From Candidatus Bipolaricaulota bacterium (GTDB taxonomy: Bacteria; Bipolaricaulota; Bipolaricaulia; UBA7950; UBA9294): a stretch of DNA of 64,000 nucleotides. Position 1 is the first letter of the stretch. Each line of letters begins with the position of its first letter. Positions 25,384 to 35,063 of the stretch are shown one piece after another. The translations under genes and the position numbers were made by a program. Location: the NCBI GenBank assembly GCA_027007005.1, contig JALTFO010000048.1:1-64000 (forward strand), written 5' to 3'. Under the pieces are notes generated by a model. The model saw only the letters and a program-made list of their open reading frames with translations. It searched no databases and had not been told where the DNA came from.

Positions 25384-26493
25384 CTACGAGCTTCCACCGT
25401 TATCGCTCCTTAAAACGGAAACTTTTGTCTCCGGGTTGAACAGGTGCGTCTTCGCTTCGTCCAACTTAAGGCAGATCGTCTCGCTGATCTGCCCGTCGAA
25501 GGGAGCCGGGGTCAGTGCACGGATCTCCTCGTCGTCAAACCTGAAGGTAACCAAGTCCTCCCGCCCCAGGGGTTCTATCAGGTAAACCTCGGCCTTGAAA
25601 TCCCCATCTCCTTCCGCCACGACGCTCACATCTTCAGGGCGAATACCCATGGTCACTCGTTGTGGAACGTCATTCTGTTTAGCCAGAACACCGCGTTCAT
25701 CCGGAATGCGGATCTCTAGCGCCTGACTCTTGAGATAGAAGCCATCGTCCCGTTCCTCAAAGGTCATTTCGATGAAGTTCATCGGGGGAGCGCCGATGAA
25801 TCCGGCCACAAATAAGGTATCCGGATCATCATACAGTTGATTCGGCGCACCATAAGTTTGTAGCACACCATAGTTCATCACCGCAATCCGGCTGGCCATG
25901 GTCATCGCCTCGACCTGATCGTGGGTCACGTATACGGAGGTTACGCCCAGACTCTCCTGTAAACGCTTAATCTCCCCGCGCATCCGCAAGCGCAGCTTGG
26001 CATCCAGATTTGAGAGGGGTTCATCGAAGAGCAGGATCGCTGGTTCTTTGACCAGCGCCCGCGCCACAGCGACTCGCTGTTGCTGGCCACCGGAGAGTTC
26101 AGCAGGCTTGCGATCCAGGAGTTCGCCGATCCCCATCATATCAGCCGTTGCCTGAACCCTCGTTTTCATTTCCCTTCTGTGGACCTTCTTCAACTTCAGC
26201 GGATAAGAGATGTTGTCAAATGCGCTCATATGTGGGTACAGGGCGTAGCTCTGAAAGACCATCCCGATATTGCGTTCTTTTGGGATAAGGTGGTTAACCA
26301 CCTTATCACCAAAGCGGATGCTACCAGAAAAAGGCTTATAGATCCCCGCAAGCATGAGCAAGGTGGTGGTCTTTCCACAACCTGACGGTCCCAGGAGGGC
26401 GACAAACTCTCCATCCCTGATCTCCAGATTGAGATTGTCAACCGCTTTCACCTTTCCGAAGAGCTTGCATAAAGCCTCTATGGTGATCTTCAT
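25384..26493 (-). CDS. Sugar ABC importer ATPase (MalK/UgpC type; candidate InoK)
   Basis: This 369-residue cytoplasmic ATPase powers the two permeases encoded just upstream. It shows Walker A GPSGCGKTT (35-43), Q-loop MVFQSYALYPHM, signature LSGGQQQR (133-140), Walker B ILLFDEPLSNLDA and the H-loop VYVTHDQ. The C-terminal regulatory TOBE/OB region (about 240-369) with MGIRPEDV is typical of MalK and UgpC. ATG 26493 was chosen because the ATPase fold begins there and GAGGAG lies upstream. The order SBP-permease-permease-ATPase next to iol genes recalls the T. maritima InoEFGK inositol phosphate importer. Confidence 0.85.
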   Translation of the reverse strand: MKITIEALCKLFGKVKAVDNLNLEIRDGEFVALLGPSGCGKTTTLLMLAGIYKPFSGSIRFGDKVVNHLIPKERNIGMVFQSYALYPHMSAFDNISYPLKLKKVHRREMKTRVQATADMMGIGELLDRKPAELSGGQQQRVAVARALVKEPAILLFDEPLSNLDAKLRLRMRGEIKRLQESLGVTSVYVTHDQVEAMTMASRIAVMNYGVLQTYGAPNQLYDDPDTLFVAGFIGAPPMNFIEMTFEERDDGFYLKSQALEIRIPDERGVLAKQNDVPQRVTMGIRPEDVSVVAEGDGDFKAEVYLIEPLGREDLVTFRFDDEEIRALTPAPFDGQISETICLKLDEAKTHLFNPETKVSVLRSDNGGSS

Positions 26494-26530
26494 TACAGCG
26501 TTCTCCTCGAAGTGGACTTCGTTAGCCGGA

Positions 26531-27421
26531 TCATACTCCCCCCTTCTTTCCGCCACCGTAGATATTTAATAATGCCTCTTGAGTGAATAGGAAGAATATC
26601 ACCACCGGGATCAACTGGAACAGCCCCACCGCCGCCACCGCGTTCCATTCAGTCATAGCAGATTCGCCTATGAAGTTCTGCAAATATAGGGACAGAACCG
26701 CTGATTTTCCAGAGCGCCCGGCCGTAAACGTAAGTGGAATTAAGTAAGCATTCCAAGCGGTGAGAAACGAGAACACAGACAATGCCGCGATCCCGGGCTT
26801 GATATTCGGCATGATTATCTGCCACCAGACCTTGAACCGAGAGGCTCCATCGATCAGGGCTGAACGCTCCATATCCCATGATATATTGTCGAAAAACCCC
26901 TTCATTATCCAAATACCGAATGGAAGTTGAAAGGCAACCATAACTAAAGCTACACCACCTACCGTGTTATACCCAAAGCCTCCAAGGAGCGGAACACCCC
27001 GTCCGATGACAGGGATCTTCGTGATCCAGAGGAGCACGAAATAGATGGGGATCAAGAGGGTAACACTGGGGAAAGCGTGCAGGATCAGTGTCAAGGAAAG
27101 GAAACTCTTCCGTCCGGGGAACTTCATTCGCGCGAGGGCATAGCCGGTCATGGACGAGACCACCACTATGATCAGGGTCATGGTCAAAGACATCAACAGC
27201 GTATTGAGGGTTATCCGCCAGACGCTGGGATACCCGGGACCGAACGGCGATTCCCACAGGAACCGCCAGTTGTGTAAGGTCCATCCTAGCGATCTTAATC
27301 CCTCCGTCCTTGTCGAGAAGCTGGTAATCAGCAACCAGAGAACACCGAGAAGGACGAGAGCACTCGGCACGATTAAAGCGAGATAAACAAGAACAGGTTT
27401 AAGCTTTGATCGTACTGTCAT
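26531..27421 (-). CDS. Sugar ABC importer permease, MalG type
   Basis: This 296-residue inner-membrane protein has about six membrane spans, the first at residues 13-33. The EAA coupling loop is visible as ERSALIDGASRFKVWWQIIMPNIKPG (in part: DGASRFKVWWQIIMP), the contact point for the ATPase. It lies 25 bases downstream of the MalF-type permease gene. Together with 27447-28460 it forms the transport channel, probably for inositol, inositol phosphate or a related sugar. Confidence 0.85.
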   Translation of the reverse strand: MTVRSKLKPVLVYLALIVPSALVLLGVLWLLITSFSTRTEGLRSLGWTLHNWRFLWESPFGPGYPSVWRITLNTLLMSLTMTLIIVVVSSMTGYALARMKFPGRKSFLSLTLILHAFPSVTLLIPIYFVLLWITKIPVIGRGVPLLGGFGYNTVGGVALVMVAFQLPFGIWIMKGFFDNISWDMERSALIDGASRFKVWWQIIMPNIKPGIAALSVFSFLTAWNAYLIPLTFTAGRSGKSAVLSLYLQNFIGESAMTEWNAVAAVGLFQLIPVVIFFLFTQEALLNIYGGGKKGGV

Positions 27422-27446
27422 ATTCTCATGCCTCTGTGTGTGTGCA

Positions 27447-28460
27447 TCATAATTGATCTATCTTCGGTTCTTCCACCAACTCTCCGAACTTGAACACGCG
27501 CAGGTAGATGATCGCCATCACGATACCGATAATCACCAGCACCACCGACCATGCCGCGCCATACCCCCACTGGGTATTCCCAAAATAGCTGGTGAACGCA
27601 CGATGGTAAGCGGTCAACGCCCAGACTTCGGTCTGATAAAGACCGGGACCTCCATCGGTGAGGAGCATGATCTGCTGAAAGGATGTTAGCAGGGAGAGGG
27701 TTTGATAGGTGGTGACGAAAAGAAGTGGCCATTTGAGCATGGGAAGTTCGACGTAACGGATCGTCTGCCAGGTTGTTGCCCCATCTACCTTGGAGGCCGT
27801 AAGGTAGTCCTTGGGAATCGCTTCGATAGCCGAAGAGAAGAGAATCATGCCGAACGAGGCACCGATGAAACCGTTGGCCAGGATGATGAAGATCCAAGGG
27901 TTAGTGTTGAGCAGGTATTTTCCACTACCGATGCCTAAAGGGCCCAATATACTATTTATGATTCCCATTGGTGCGGGTCCGGCGAGGGCCTTCCACATCA
28001 TGATGTAAACGACCACCGGGGTGATACGCGGGAGGAACCACAACACTCGAAAAGCGAAACCGGCTCGCCGATTGATGTGCGTCGTTATCAAGGCGATGAG
28101 CAAAGCCATCCCTACGTTGAACACAGTTAGAGTCACAACCACATACATGATTGTGTTGCCGAGGATCTTTGAGAAGAACCTGTTGGTAAAGATCTTTACA
28201 TAATTATCCAAACTCCAGTTTGCCGGGCTCCACCACGCAAGAATACCGAAGTTGGTCATGTCTAGTTTAGTGAAGGCTAATATGAAAACGATTACAAGTG
28301 GAATAAAGAAGAATAAAGTCACTAAAACAAGCGTGGGGGAAAGAAATAGGTAAGGAGCAAGTTGACTGCGCATCCGAGAAAACCTGACGTTTCTCGTTCC
28401 TGATAAAGTGGGGAGGGGGGGCTTCCCCCTCTCCATTATTTGTTCCGTTCTTCGTTTCAC
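27447..28460 (-). CDS. Sugar ABC importer permease, MalF type
   Basis: This 337-residue inner-membrane permease has about six spans after a basic, hydrophilic 35-residue N-terminus. The EAA loop is SKVDGATTWQTIRYVELPML. Its start codon overlaps the stop of the binding-protein gene as ATGA, so translation is coupled. It pairs with the MalG-type permease downstream. Confidence 0.85.
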   Translation of the reverse strand: MKRRTEQIMERGKPPLPTLSGTRNVRFSRMRSQLAPYLFLSPTLVLVTLFFFIPLVIVFILAFTKLDMTNFGILAWWSPANWSLDNYVKIFTNRFFSKILGNTIMYVVVTLTVFNVGMALLIALITTHINRRAGFAFRVLWFLPRITPVVVYIMMWKALAGPAPMGIINSILGPLGIGSGKYLLNTNPWIFIILANGFIGASFGMILFSSAIEAIPKDYLTASKVDGATTWQTIRYVELPMLKWPLLFVTTYQTLSLLTSFQQIMLLTDGGPGLYQTEVWALTAYHRAFTSYFGNTQWGYGAAWSVVLVIIGIVMAIIYLRVFKFGELVEEPKIDQL

Positions 28461-29824
28461 CGGATGATTACTTTGTCACCCAGCTCACGTTGAAGCCCAT
28501 CGACCACGAAATCCACCGCCGCCTGCGGGGTGAAAGTGCCTCCTACCACCGCTGCCAGGGCCTCGTAGGTGATGCTGGAATAGGGTCCCCAATTGGGATT
28601 GTTGGGGAGGAAAGTGGTGTAGTCCAGCATGTAGAGTGCCTCGCTCAGAAGATGGGAGGCCTTATAGAACTTGTACTCCGTTTGCCCTTTCAGGATGCCG
28701 AGATGCGTGCTGGCGATCGCGTGACGGGTGTTGGGCCCGTAGTTGGTGACCTTATCGATCAGAGCCAACGCCAGTTCTGGGTGCTTGCACTGGGAGCTGA
28801 TGAGGTAGGCTAGCGGGTGGGTAAGGGTGTTCGGCCGGCCGCCCTTATCCGCAGCGGGGATCAACGCGAAGCCGAAGTTCTTCCACAGATAGTCCTCGCC
28901 GCCTTGGTCCTTAACGTATATGTTGGCCCATTCAGCCCATTGCCACGTTCCCGCAACCCAAAACAGCCTATTTTCAGTCCCGATAGAATCGTTCCAAGCT
29001 GGCCAACCTATACCAAGGCACTTCATGGAGCCGTAACTGTGTACGGCATCGTAGAAGAACTTGTAGTACTTCAGGCCAGCCTCTTTGTCGAAGACCAGCT
29101 TGCCGGTTGCGGCATCGATCGTATCTCCACCGAAGGCGTAGTAGAAGGCAGTGAAATCAGGGCCGTTCTTCGGACGCGTCCAGAAACCGTTGCCATCAGG
29201 AACGATTCCCTTATCTACAGCTTCTTTGGCAGTTTCCAGCATGTCATAGAGGGTGAATTCGCCCTTCTCGATCTTATCTGGCAGAGCCGCGATCTTGTCC
29301 GCAGACCAACCCAGCTTGCCTAACAGAGTCTTGTTGAAGTAGAGGGGGCGTGCCTCAGCATCTTGGGGAATCCCCCAGATTTTGCCCTTGTAACTCACGC
29401 TGTCCCACAGGTTATCGATAACATTGTTGAACCCGGGAAACTCCTTCATCAGTCCGTCCAAAGCGATGATCCGACCCGCCTCGGCCTGAACCCCAATGTA
29501 CTCGTGCCCGGTGAGCCAGATATCAGGCGACTCATCCGCGCCGTACCCCAGCACGAATTCCGTTACATAATCGCCCCACTCGATGTTGTCCTGATTGATC
29601 ACCACTTCTACGCGTCTAGGATCACCTGCGGCCTCCAGATCGGCGTTGAGTTCCTTGGCCGCGAGAATGAAGTTGTTGCCACGCCAGTTTTCCATCGGCG
29701 GTTTCGCCCGACAACGAATGGTGATTGTGATAGTCTCCGTCTTCTGCGTATTCTGCGCCAGGGCAACCAGCCCTCCAGCCACCATAAAACACCCAATAAG
29801 CATTAACGCAAGCAAACGTTTCAT
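28457..29824 (-). CDS. Sugar ABC importer substrate-binding protein (candidate inositol or inositol-phosphate binder)
   Basis: This 455-residue exported protein has a classic signal peptide (MKRLLALMLIGCFMVAGGLV and on, cut probably after ALA at about 24). The mature part is a family 1 sugar-binding fold, with GADESPDIWLTGHEY, GIWGIPQDAEARPLYFNK and LFWVAGTWQW. It is the first gene of the four-gene importer. AGGAGGAGG precedes the ATG. The sequence GCAAACGTTT, identical to the core of operator site A, overlaps codons 2-3. Substrate is inferred from context only. Confidence 0.82.
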   Translation of the reverse strand: MKRLLALMLIGCFMVAGGLVALAQNTQKTETITITIRCRAKPPMENWRGNNFILAAKELNADLEAAGDPRRVEVVINQDNIEWGDYVTEFVLGYGADESPDIWLTGHEYIGVQAEAGRIIALDGLMKEFPGFNNVIDNLWDSVSYKGKIWGIPQDAEARPLYFNKTLLGKLGWSADKIAALPDKIEKGEFTLYDMLETAKEAVDKGIVPDGNGFWTRPKNGPDFTAFYYAFGGDTIDAATGKLVFDKEAGLKYYKFFYDAVHSYGSMKCLGIGWPAWNDSIGTENRLFWVAGTWQWAEWANIYVKDQGGEDYLWKNFGFALIPAADKGGRPNTLTHPLAYLISSQCKHPELALALIDKVTNYGPNTRHAIASTHLGILKGQTEYKFYKASHLLSEALYMLDYTTFLPNNPNWGPYSSITYEALAAVVGGTFTPQAAVDFVVDGLQRELGDKVIIR

Positions 29825-29825
29825 G
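29810..29825. promoter_or_regulatory. Candidate third LacI operator (site C) at the binding-protein start codon
   Basis: AAGCAAACGTTTCATG shares the 10-base core GCAAACGTTT with site A, including the central CG, but only one arm (GCAAA) is conserved; the other arm is TTTCAT. Because it also encodes Met-Lys-Arg-Leu, chance is possible. Confidence 0.4.
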
Positions 29826-30605
29826 TTCCCTCCTCCTTGTTGTGGGCCCTACGGTATTACGTTCTTACTACAGCGTATTGTCTCGTGAATCACCTCCTGT
29901 AACAGAGATAGCGTGCATAGTATGCGGTGTCCAAGAAGTACCTGTGGGGGTTAGATCTGATCTCAGGCCTAGGAGCGGTCGCTTCGGCGATGAGATGTAC
30001 CCCGGCCAGGCTTCACTCCTCAAGTGTATCATTAACTTAGACCTGATAGAAAGACTAGACGGCCCTTTTCTTGAATCCAAGATGTCTCATCGTAATCCCT
30101 GATGGCTTTCATAGGGAGATCATGCAAACGATACCACAAAAACGCGCCTTTGTCAATAGGGAAGATTCAAACCTCGCTCCAATACGGTTCCTCACGGCTA
30201 GGCAAGGTAACCCAGAGAAAGACTCAACAGATGAGTCTCTCTCTGAGAGGCAAATAATGACGGGAAACGGCACCTGTTTGTAACAGGGGCGTAGGAAAGA
30301 TTTCTTGTTGATGCTGCAGTGTCGGCCTGCGTCTGAAGGACAGGCAGGCAGCAAACAGCTCTAGAGAAAGGGGAATGGTTTTACATGGAATGGTGCCTCG
30401 GTCCTTATTTCACAGGAGTGCCTCTTGTAGCCATTCCTTACCTTCGCACTGTACTTACGAATCATTTTCTTGGCATGACCCGTATCTCGATGGATCGCTT
30501 CCACCGACTGTCATTTACGTAGTCTGTAGATGATCTCTTGTATGTCATTCATGTGTACCCGCTCCATGCATACCCCCATGTTTGCTCACCATGAAGGATA
30601 TTTAA
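29825..30605. other. Gene-free 780-base stretch
   Basis: No convincing gene is present. It should hold the promoter of the importer operon, which I could not place with confidence. A short perfect hairpin CCTGTT-TGT-AACAGG lies at 30273-30287 and a UUCG-type hairpin (TCGC-TTCG-GCGA) near 29970-29985. GGAATGG occurs twice near 30371-30393. The right end runs into a truncated phosphatase gene. Confidence 0.35.
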
Positions 30606-31010
30606 GTGATCTTGGGCGGAGATACTAGGCGACCAGTGACACTACGAGAGCGCCATGTTGGATTGCTGCAGGGCGAGCTATCTTCCGTTGCCCATGAGAA
30701 GTACGCCAGTGTTTTTCTTGAGCTTGAACAGAACGGTCCGAGATATGCCTTCCCGGGAGGGGGGGAGAACGGAACTCAGATCGAGGAACGGATCGCATCA
30801 TTTCTTAACATGATCAGCATAGAGTGCCTGGGAAAAACAGTCGTTGCCGTCAGTCACGGAGCAGCATTGTGCGTCCTTTTGTGGCACATCCTGAAGTTTC
30901 CCTATAACGCTATTTCGCGCTTGCGGTGTGACAATGCGTGCATCAGCTCTTCAATCTTCTCTGATGGTGAGTGGATTTTGGAGTTCTGGAACGATACCGC
31001 ACACTTGTGA
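30606..31010 (+). pseudogene. Histidine phosphatase (phosphoglycerate mutase family) remnant lacking its N-terminus
   Basis: The 134-residue frame holds the C-terminal two thirds of a histidine phosphatase: LRERHVGLLQGEL (the L-x-E-x-x-G-x-x-x-G block), GGGENGTQIEERI and VVAVSHGAALCVLLW with the second catalytic His. The N-terminal RHGE block with the phospho-accepting His is missing, and a TAA immediately precedes the GTG at 30606. No ribosome-binding site is visible. It is therefore probably an inactive fragment. It converges on the ABC exporter genes. Confidence 0.65.
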
Positions 31011-31028
31011 GATAACGGGGGCTGCACC

Positions 31029-33092
31029 CTATTCTGATGCGGCTTCGGCAAACTGCAGAGCGTGCAAGGCAGCGTACAGCCCATTGAGTGAGATAAGCTG
31101 CTCGTGTGTCCCTTGTTCCACGATTTTCCCGTTGTGCAACACGATGATCTTGTCTGATTTGCGAATTGTGGAGAGGCGGTGGGCGATGACGATCGATGTG
31201 CGTCCCTTCATGATTTTCGCAAGTGAGCTTTGGATCACATTTTCCGTCTGTGAGTCGATGCTTGCCGTAGCTTCGTCAAGAACTAAGATCTGCGGCTTGA
31301 ATGCCACCGCGCGGGCAAATGAGAGGAGTTGTCGCTCTCCCACCGATAGTGTCACCCCACGCTCTTTGACCTCGGTCTGGTACCCGTTCGGCAATTCTTC
31401 GACGAAGGAAGCATTGGCGAAGCGTGCTGCCTCGACGGCCTCTTGTTCGGGGATCTCCGAGTATAAGCGGATGTTCTCCATGATATCTCCCGAGAAGAGG
31501 AAAACCTCCTGCAACACGACAGCCATGCGCGAACGAAGGAATGCAAGATCGAGCTTGTCTATGGGGACGCCGTCCAGCAGGATCTCTCCCTTTTGGATCT
31601 GGTACATGCGCAGCAATAACCGGATGATTGTTGTCTTCCCTGATCCGGTCGGGCCTACAATCGCTACACTCGATCCAGGCTGGGCGGTGAAGGATACGTC
31701 CTTTAGCACCCAGTCCTGGTCATTGTAGGCAAACCACACATGGCGAAACTCGATCTTTCCTTGCAGGTCGTTGATTCTCTCTCCACCGCCGCGATCCTCC
31801 TCTTGCTCGTCGAGGAGGATGAAGATCCTTTCTGCTGCGGCCATCGCTCCCTGCAGGACGTTGTACCCCTGCGACAGCTCGAGGATCGGTTCGAAGAGCA
31901 TCCGCACGTACTGAATGAATGCTGTAAGCGCACCGAGGGAGAGGCTCCCTTGTAGAACGTTTCGACCGCCATACCAGATGACGAGCGCGACGGCGAATGA
32001 GCTGAGGAAGCTCATCAGTGGTCGGAAGACGGCGAACGTCAGGAGCTGGCGCATGCTAGCGCTGTACTTGTCGACGTTGATTTTCTGGAAGCGTTCGTTC
32101 GCCTTGATCTCCTGCACGAATACCTGAATGATCCGCATTCCCGAAATTGATTCCTGCAGATTGGCGTTGAGCCGAGCGATCTGCCGGCGTACTTCACGGT
32201 AGGCGGAGCGGACTCGGCGCCGGAATTCGAACGCCGCGAGCACGATGAATGGAAACAGAGCCAGGATTACGAGCGCGACCTTCCACTCTAGGTGGAACAT
32301 GATCCCAATCACGGCAAGGATCAAGAACGCGTCGCGGAACAGGTTGACGAGCATTGAGGTGAACATCTCGTTGATCGCGGCGACGTCGTTCGTCACGCGC
32401 GTGACGAGACGGCCAACCGGTGTGCGATCGAAGTACGATAGCGGCAGGCGAAGAACGTGGGCGAAGATCTGGCGCCGCATGTCGTACATCACCTTCTGTC
32501 CAGTCAGCTGCAACAGGTAGACCTGTGCCACTCCGAACAGAAAGCGAATGATGAGGGCTATTGCAAACAGAATGGCCAGCTTGATGACACCGGTGACTGC
32601 TCCCTGACGCAGCGCAATCGTGTCCGCGGCAGGAAGCGTACGCAGTTCCTCCTCTGAGGCGAACGAACCACCGGGAGCGGGGGTGAACACCTTCGGGTAG
32701 CGATCGACCACCGCCTCCTGCGCGCTCCCCTGTGGCACGAACAGGTAGCGCTGTGCAGAGAGTGCGCCGGATGAGTCCCAGCTCTTGCGCATATCGGATG
32801 GAACCTCGTTTATCCGTATTAGGTAGCGACCATCAGCAAGAGCGATCGGCTCGCCGACAGATGGAGCATGATCCAACGTGACGATCGCCCATGGAAGGGT
32901 AAGGAAGTCATCGATCGCGATTTTGGTGATATAAGGAAGCACGGTCTGGATCCCGGTGAGAACGAGGATCAGTAACACGCAAACGGAGAACATCTTCCAG
33001 TAGGGTTTAAGGAAGTGAATGAGTCGGCGCATCAGGCGTGCGTCGAATGCCTTACCCATTACTTTATCATCGCGCGTGCTATGCTGATTCAC
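31029..33092 (-). CDS. Heterodimeric ABC exporter, subunit B (consensus catalytic site)
   Basis: This 687-residue half-transporter has an N-terminal membrane domain with six spans and a C-terminal ATPase. An extra soluble insert of about 100 residues (about 60-160) follows the first span, facing outside. The ATPase has Walker A GPTGSGKTT, a deviant signature LSVGERQ and a normal Walker B LVLDEATASID with catalytic Glu. GTG 33092 is chosen because AGGAGG lies 6 bases upstream; it overlaps the end of subunit A by 14 bases. Pairs with one degenerate site resemble TM287/288 and BmrCD, which export drugs or lipids. Confidence 0.85.
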   Translation of the reverse strand: MNQHSTRDDKVMGKAFDARLMRRLIHFLKPYWKMFSVCVLLILVLTGIQTVLPYITKIAIDDFLTLPWAIVTLDHAPSVGEPIALADGRYLIRINEVPSDMRKSWDSSGALSAQRYLFVPQGSAQEAVVDRYPKVFTPAPGGSFASEEELRTLPAADTIALRQGAVTGVIKLAILFAIALIIRFLFGVAQVYLLQLTGQKVMYDMRRQIFAHVLRLPLSYFDRTPVGRLVTRVTNDVAAINEMFTSMLVNLFRDAFLILAVIGIMFHLEWKVALVILALFPFIVLAAFEFRRRVRSAYREVRRQIARLNANLQESISGMRIIQVFVQEIKANERFQKINVDKYSASMRQLLTFAVFRPLMSFLSSFAVALVIWYGGRNVLQGSLSLGALTAFIQYVRMLFEPILELSQGYNVLQGAMAAAERIFILLDEQEEDRGGGERINDLQGKIEFRHVWFAYNDQDWVLKDVSFTAQPGSSVAIVGPTGSGKTTIIRLLLRMYQIQKGEILLDGVPIDKLDLAFLRSRMAVVLQEVFLFSGDIMENIRLYSEIPEQEAVEAARFANASFVEELPNGYQTEVKERGVTLSVGERQLLSFARAVAFKPQILVLDEATASIDSQTENVIQSSLAKIMKGRTSIVIAHRLSTIRKSDKIIVLHNGKIVEQGTHEQLISLNGLYAALHALQFAEAASE

Positions 33093-34812
33093 CGTTCACC
33101 TCCTTCTCCGCCTGTTGCAGGTCCCAGATCCTTCGATAGATTCCACCTTGGGTGAGGAGCTCTGCATGCGTTCCACGTTCTACGATCTGCCCCTTGTCCA
33201 ACACCACGATCCGATCCGCGTGCATCACGGCCGAGAGGCGATGGGCGATGAGAATGGCTGTTCTTCCGCGGAAGAACTCGCGCAGGTTGCGCAGGATGAA
33301 CGCCTCACGTTCGGCATCGACTGCGGAAAGGGGGTCATCGAAGATGAGGATCTGCGGGACGAGCAAGAGCGCCCGCGCAATCGCCACCCGCTGTTTCTGG
33401 CCGCCGGAGAGGGCGATACCACGCTCCCCCACGCGCGTTTCGTACCCCTTCGGGAAGGCGACGATCTCATCGTGAATCCCAGCCAATCGCGCCGCCTGCT
33501 CCACCTGCTCTGTACTTGCCTCGGGGTTTCCGAAGGCGATGTTCTCAGCTATTGAAGCAGAGAATAGGAACGGATCTTGCGGGACAAACCCGATCATCTC
33601 CCGCAGCTTGGCAAGGCTCAGATCGCGCACGTCTTCCCCTCCCAGGTGAACGCACCCTGGCGGAGGGTCAAAGATGCGCGGGATTGTGCGCACAAGTGTG
33701 CTCTTCCCTGCGCCGGTCAAGCCGACGAGGCCCAGCGTTGTCCCCTCCTCGATCTTAAGATCGACGTTTGAGAGAGCAGGCGCGTTTACATCGCGCGATG
33801 GATAGGAGAAGGTAAGATTCTTGATCTCGATCTTAGATCCATGGGCAGTACGCGTATGCGGGGGATCGACGATCTCCGGTGTAGCCACAAGCAACCGGTT
33901 GATGCGCCCAAGTGACGCCCTCCCTCGCTGGATGATGTTCACCGCCCAGCCAAGCGAAATCATTGGCCAGGTGAGCATCATCAGGTACTGGCTGAATGCA
34001 ACGAAGTCTCCAAGTGATATTGATCCGCTGATTACGCTTATACCGCCGACCCACAGGACGATTGCCATTGTTGCCCCACCGAGAAGCTCGATCAGCGGCT
34101 CGAATACACCCCACACACGGACCAAGGCCATGTTCTTGTCGATGAATGCACTGTTGGTAGCGGCGAAATCGCGCTCGGTCCCCTCCTCCTGTACGAACGA
34201 CTTCACCACGCGGATCCCGGCGACGTTCTCCCGCACCTTCTCCATCAGGCCGGAGAATGCTGCCTGGACTACTTCGAAACGCTGGTGGATTACCTTGCCG
34301 AATCCAAGCATGAACACGGTGAGTATCGGGAGTGGAATGATGGCATACAGGGTCAGTCGCGGGTCGATGGAGAGCATGATTCCCACTGCTACCGGAATCA
34401 TAAATATTGGATCGGCTATCGTCAGGACACCGAACCCGCAGGCGCGACTGACGGCATCGATGTCGTTTGTTGCGTGCGCCATCAAATCGCCCGTCTTGTG
34501 TTCGTTGTAGAACGATGCCGAGAGAGAAAGCAGGTGTTGGTAAAGCTTGCTGCGCAGGTCACGTTCGATCTGGCGCGCGCTTCCGATGAGAAAGTACCGC
34601 CACAGGAAACGAAATAACATCACAATAGTGGCCAGGCCAACAATGTACAGCCCGCTTCTTAGAACCCCTCCCTCGCCACTAGCGAGGCGATCGATTGCTC
34701 CCCTTATCACAAGTGGCACGAGGAGCCCCGCTCCGTCGACCACCAAAAGAGAGAGGAATCCAAATAGCACTCGCTTGCGATATTGCCAGAGCCAACCAGT
34801 CAGTCGATCCAT
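33079..34812 (-). CDS. Heterodimeric ABC exporter, subunit A (degenerate Walker B)
   Basis: This 577-residue half-transporter has six membrane spans (residues 10-300) then an ATPase with Walker A GLTGAGKST, a consensus signature LSGGQKQR and Walker B LIFDDPLSAVDAE. The catalytic Glu after Walker B is replaced by Asp. With the LSVGE signature of subunit B, this makes one inactive and one active ATP site, as in heterodimeric exporters. The start is uncertain: ATG 34812 is the first Met before the membrane domain but has no good ribosome-binding site; an in-frame TTG further upstream (34869) is possible. Confidence 0.83.
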   Translation of the reverse strand: MDRLTGWLWQYRKRVLFGFLSLLVVDGAGLLVPLVIRGAIDRLASGEGGVLRSGLYIVGLATIVMLFRFLWRYFLIGSARQIERDLRSKLYQHLLSLSASFYNEHKTGDLMAHATNDIDAVSRACGFGVLTIADPIFMIPVAVGIMLSIDPRLTLYAIIPLPILTVFMLGFGKVIHQRFEVVQAAFSGLMEKVRENVAGIRVVKSFVQEEGTERDFAATNSAFIDKNMALVRVWGVFEPLIELLGGATMAIVLWVGGISVISGSISLGDFVAFSQYLMMLTWPMISLGWAVNIIQRGRASLGRINRLLVATPEIVDPPHTRTAHGSKIEIKNLTFSYPSRDVNAPALSNVDLKIEEGTTLGLVGLTGAGKSTLVRTIPRIFDPPPGCVHLGGEDVRDLSLAKLREMIGFVPQDPFLFSASIAENIAFGNPEASTEQVEQAARLAGIHDEIVAFPKGYETRVGERGIALSGGQKQRVAIARALLLVPQILIFDDPLSAVDAEREAFILRNLREFFRGRTAILIAHRLSAVMHADRIVVLDKGQIVERGTHAELLTQGGIYRRIWDLQQAEKEVNGESA

Positions 34813-34998
34813 GGGTAGAGATCGTACCGTGAAAAGGAAAAGACGCAACCAAATAGCACATTTGTCCAACAGGTGACGGCTTGATCAAGGCGAGCCGCTC
34901 GCGGCTCTTGGTCTTCTTAGGCACAATGTGTCCGTGCATGGACGAAGCTGCTTCTTAAGTGGGGGCGTGCTTATTAACCCTGCGTACACGGGCTTAGT

Positions 34999-35026
34999 TT
35001 GTCGATAGAGATAGGCGCGGTATAAT
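34999..35026 (+). promoter_or_regulatory. Probable promoter of the NMT1-type ABC importer operon
   Basis: TTGTCG (34999-35004), a 16-base spacer and TATAAT (35021-35026) lie 37 bases before the ATG at 35064, with GGAGGAG in the short leader. No riboswitch fold is evident in the leader, which is too short for a TPP element. Confidence 0.6.
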
Positions 35027-35063
35027 CGGTCGACACCGTGTCTATGTACTCAAGGAGGAGCGC

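Noticed and set aside
30160-30190. tRNA-like TpsiC arm on the minus strand (GGTTTGAATC)
   Set aside because: No acceptor or anticodon stem can be built around it.
29825-30605. Riboswitch or small RNA in the long gap
   Set aside because: Only short hairpins are present; no known riboswitch core was recognised.
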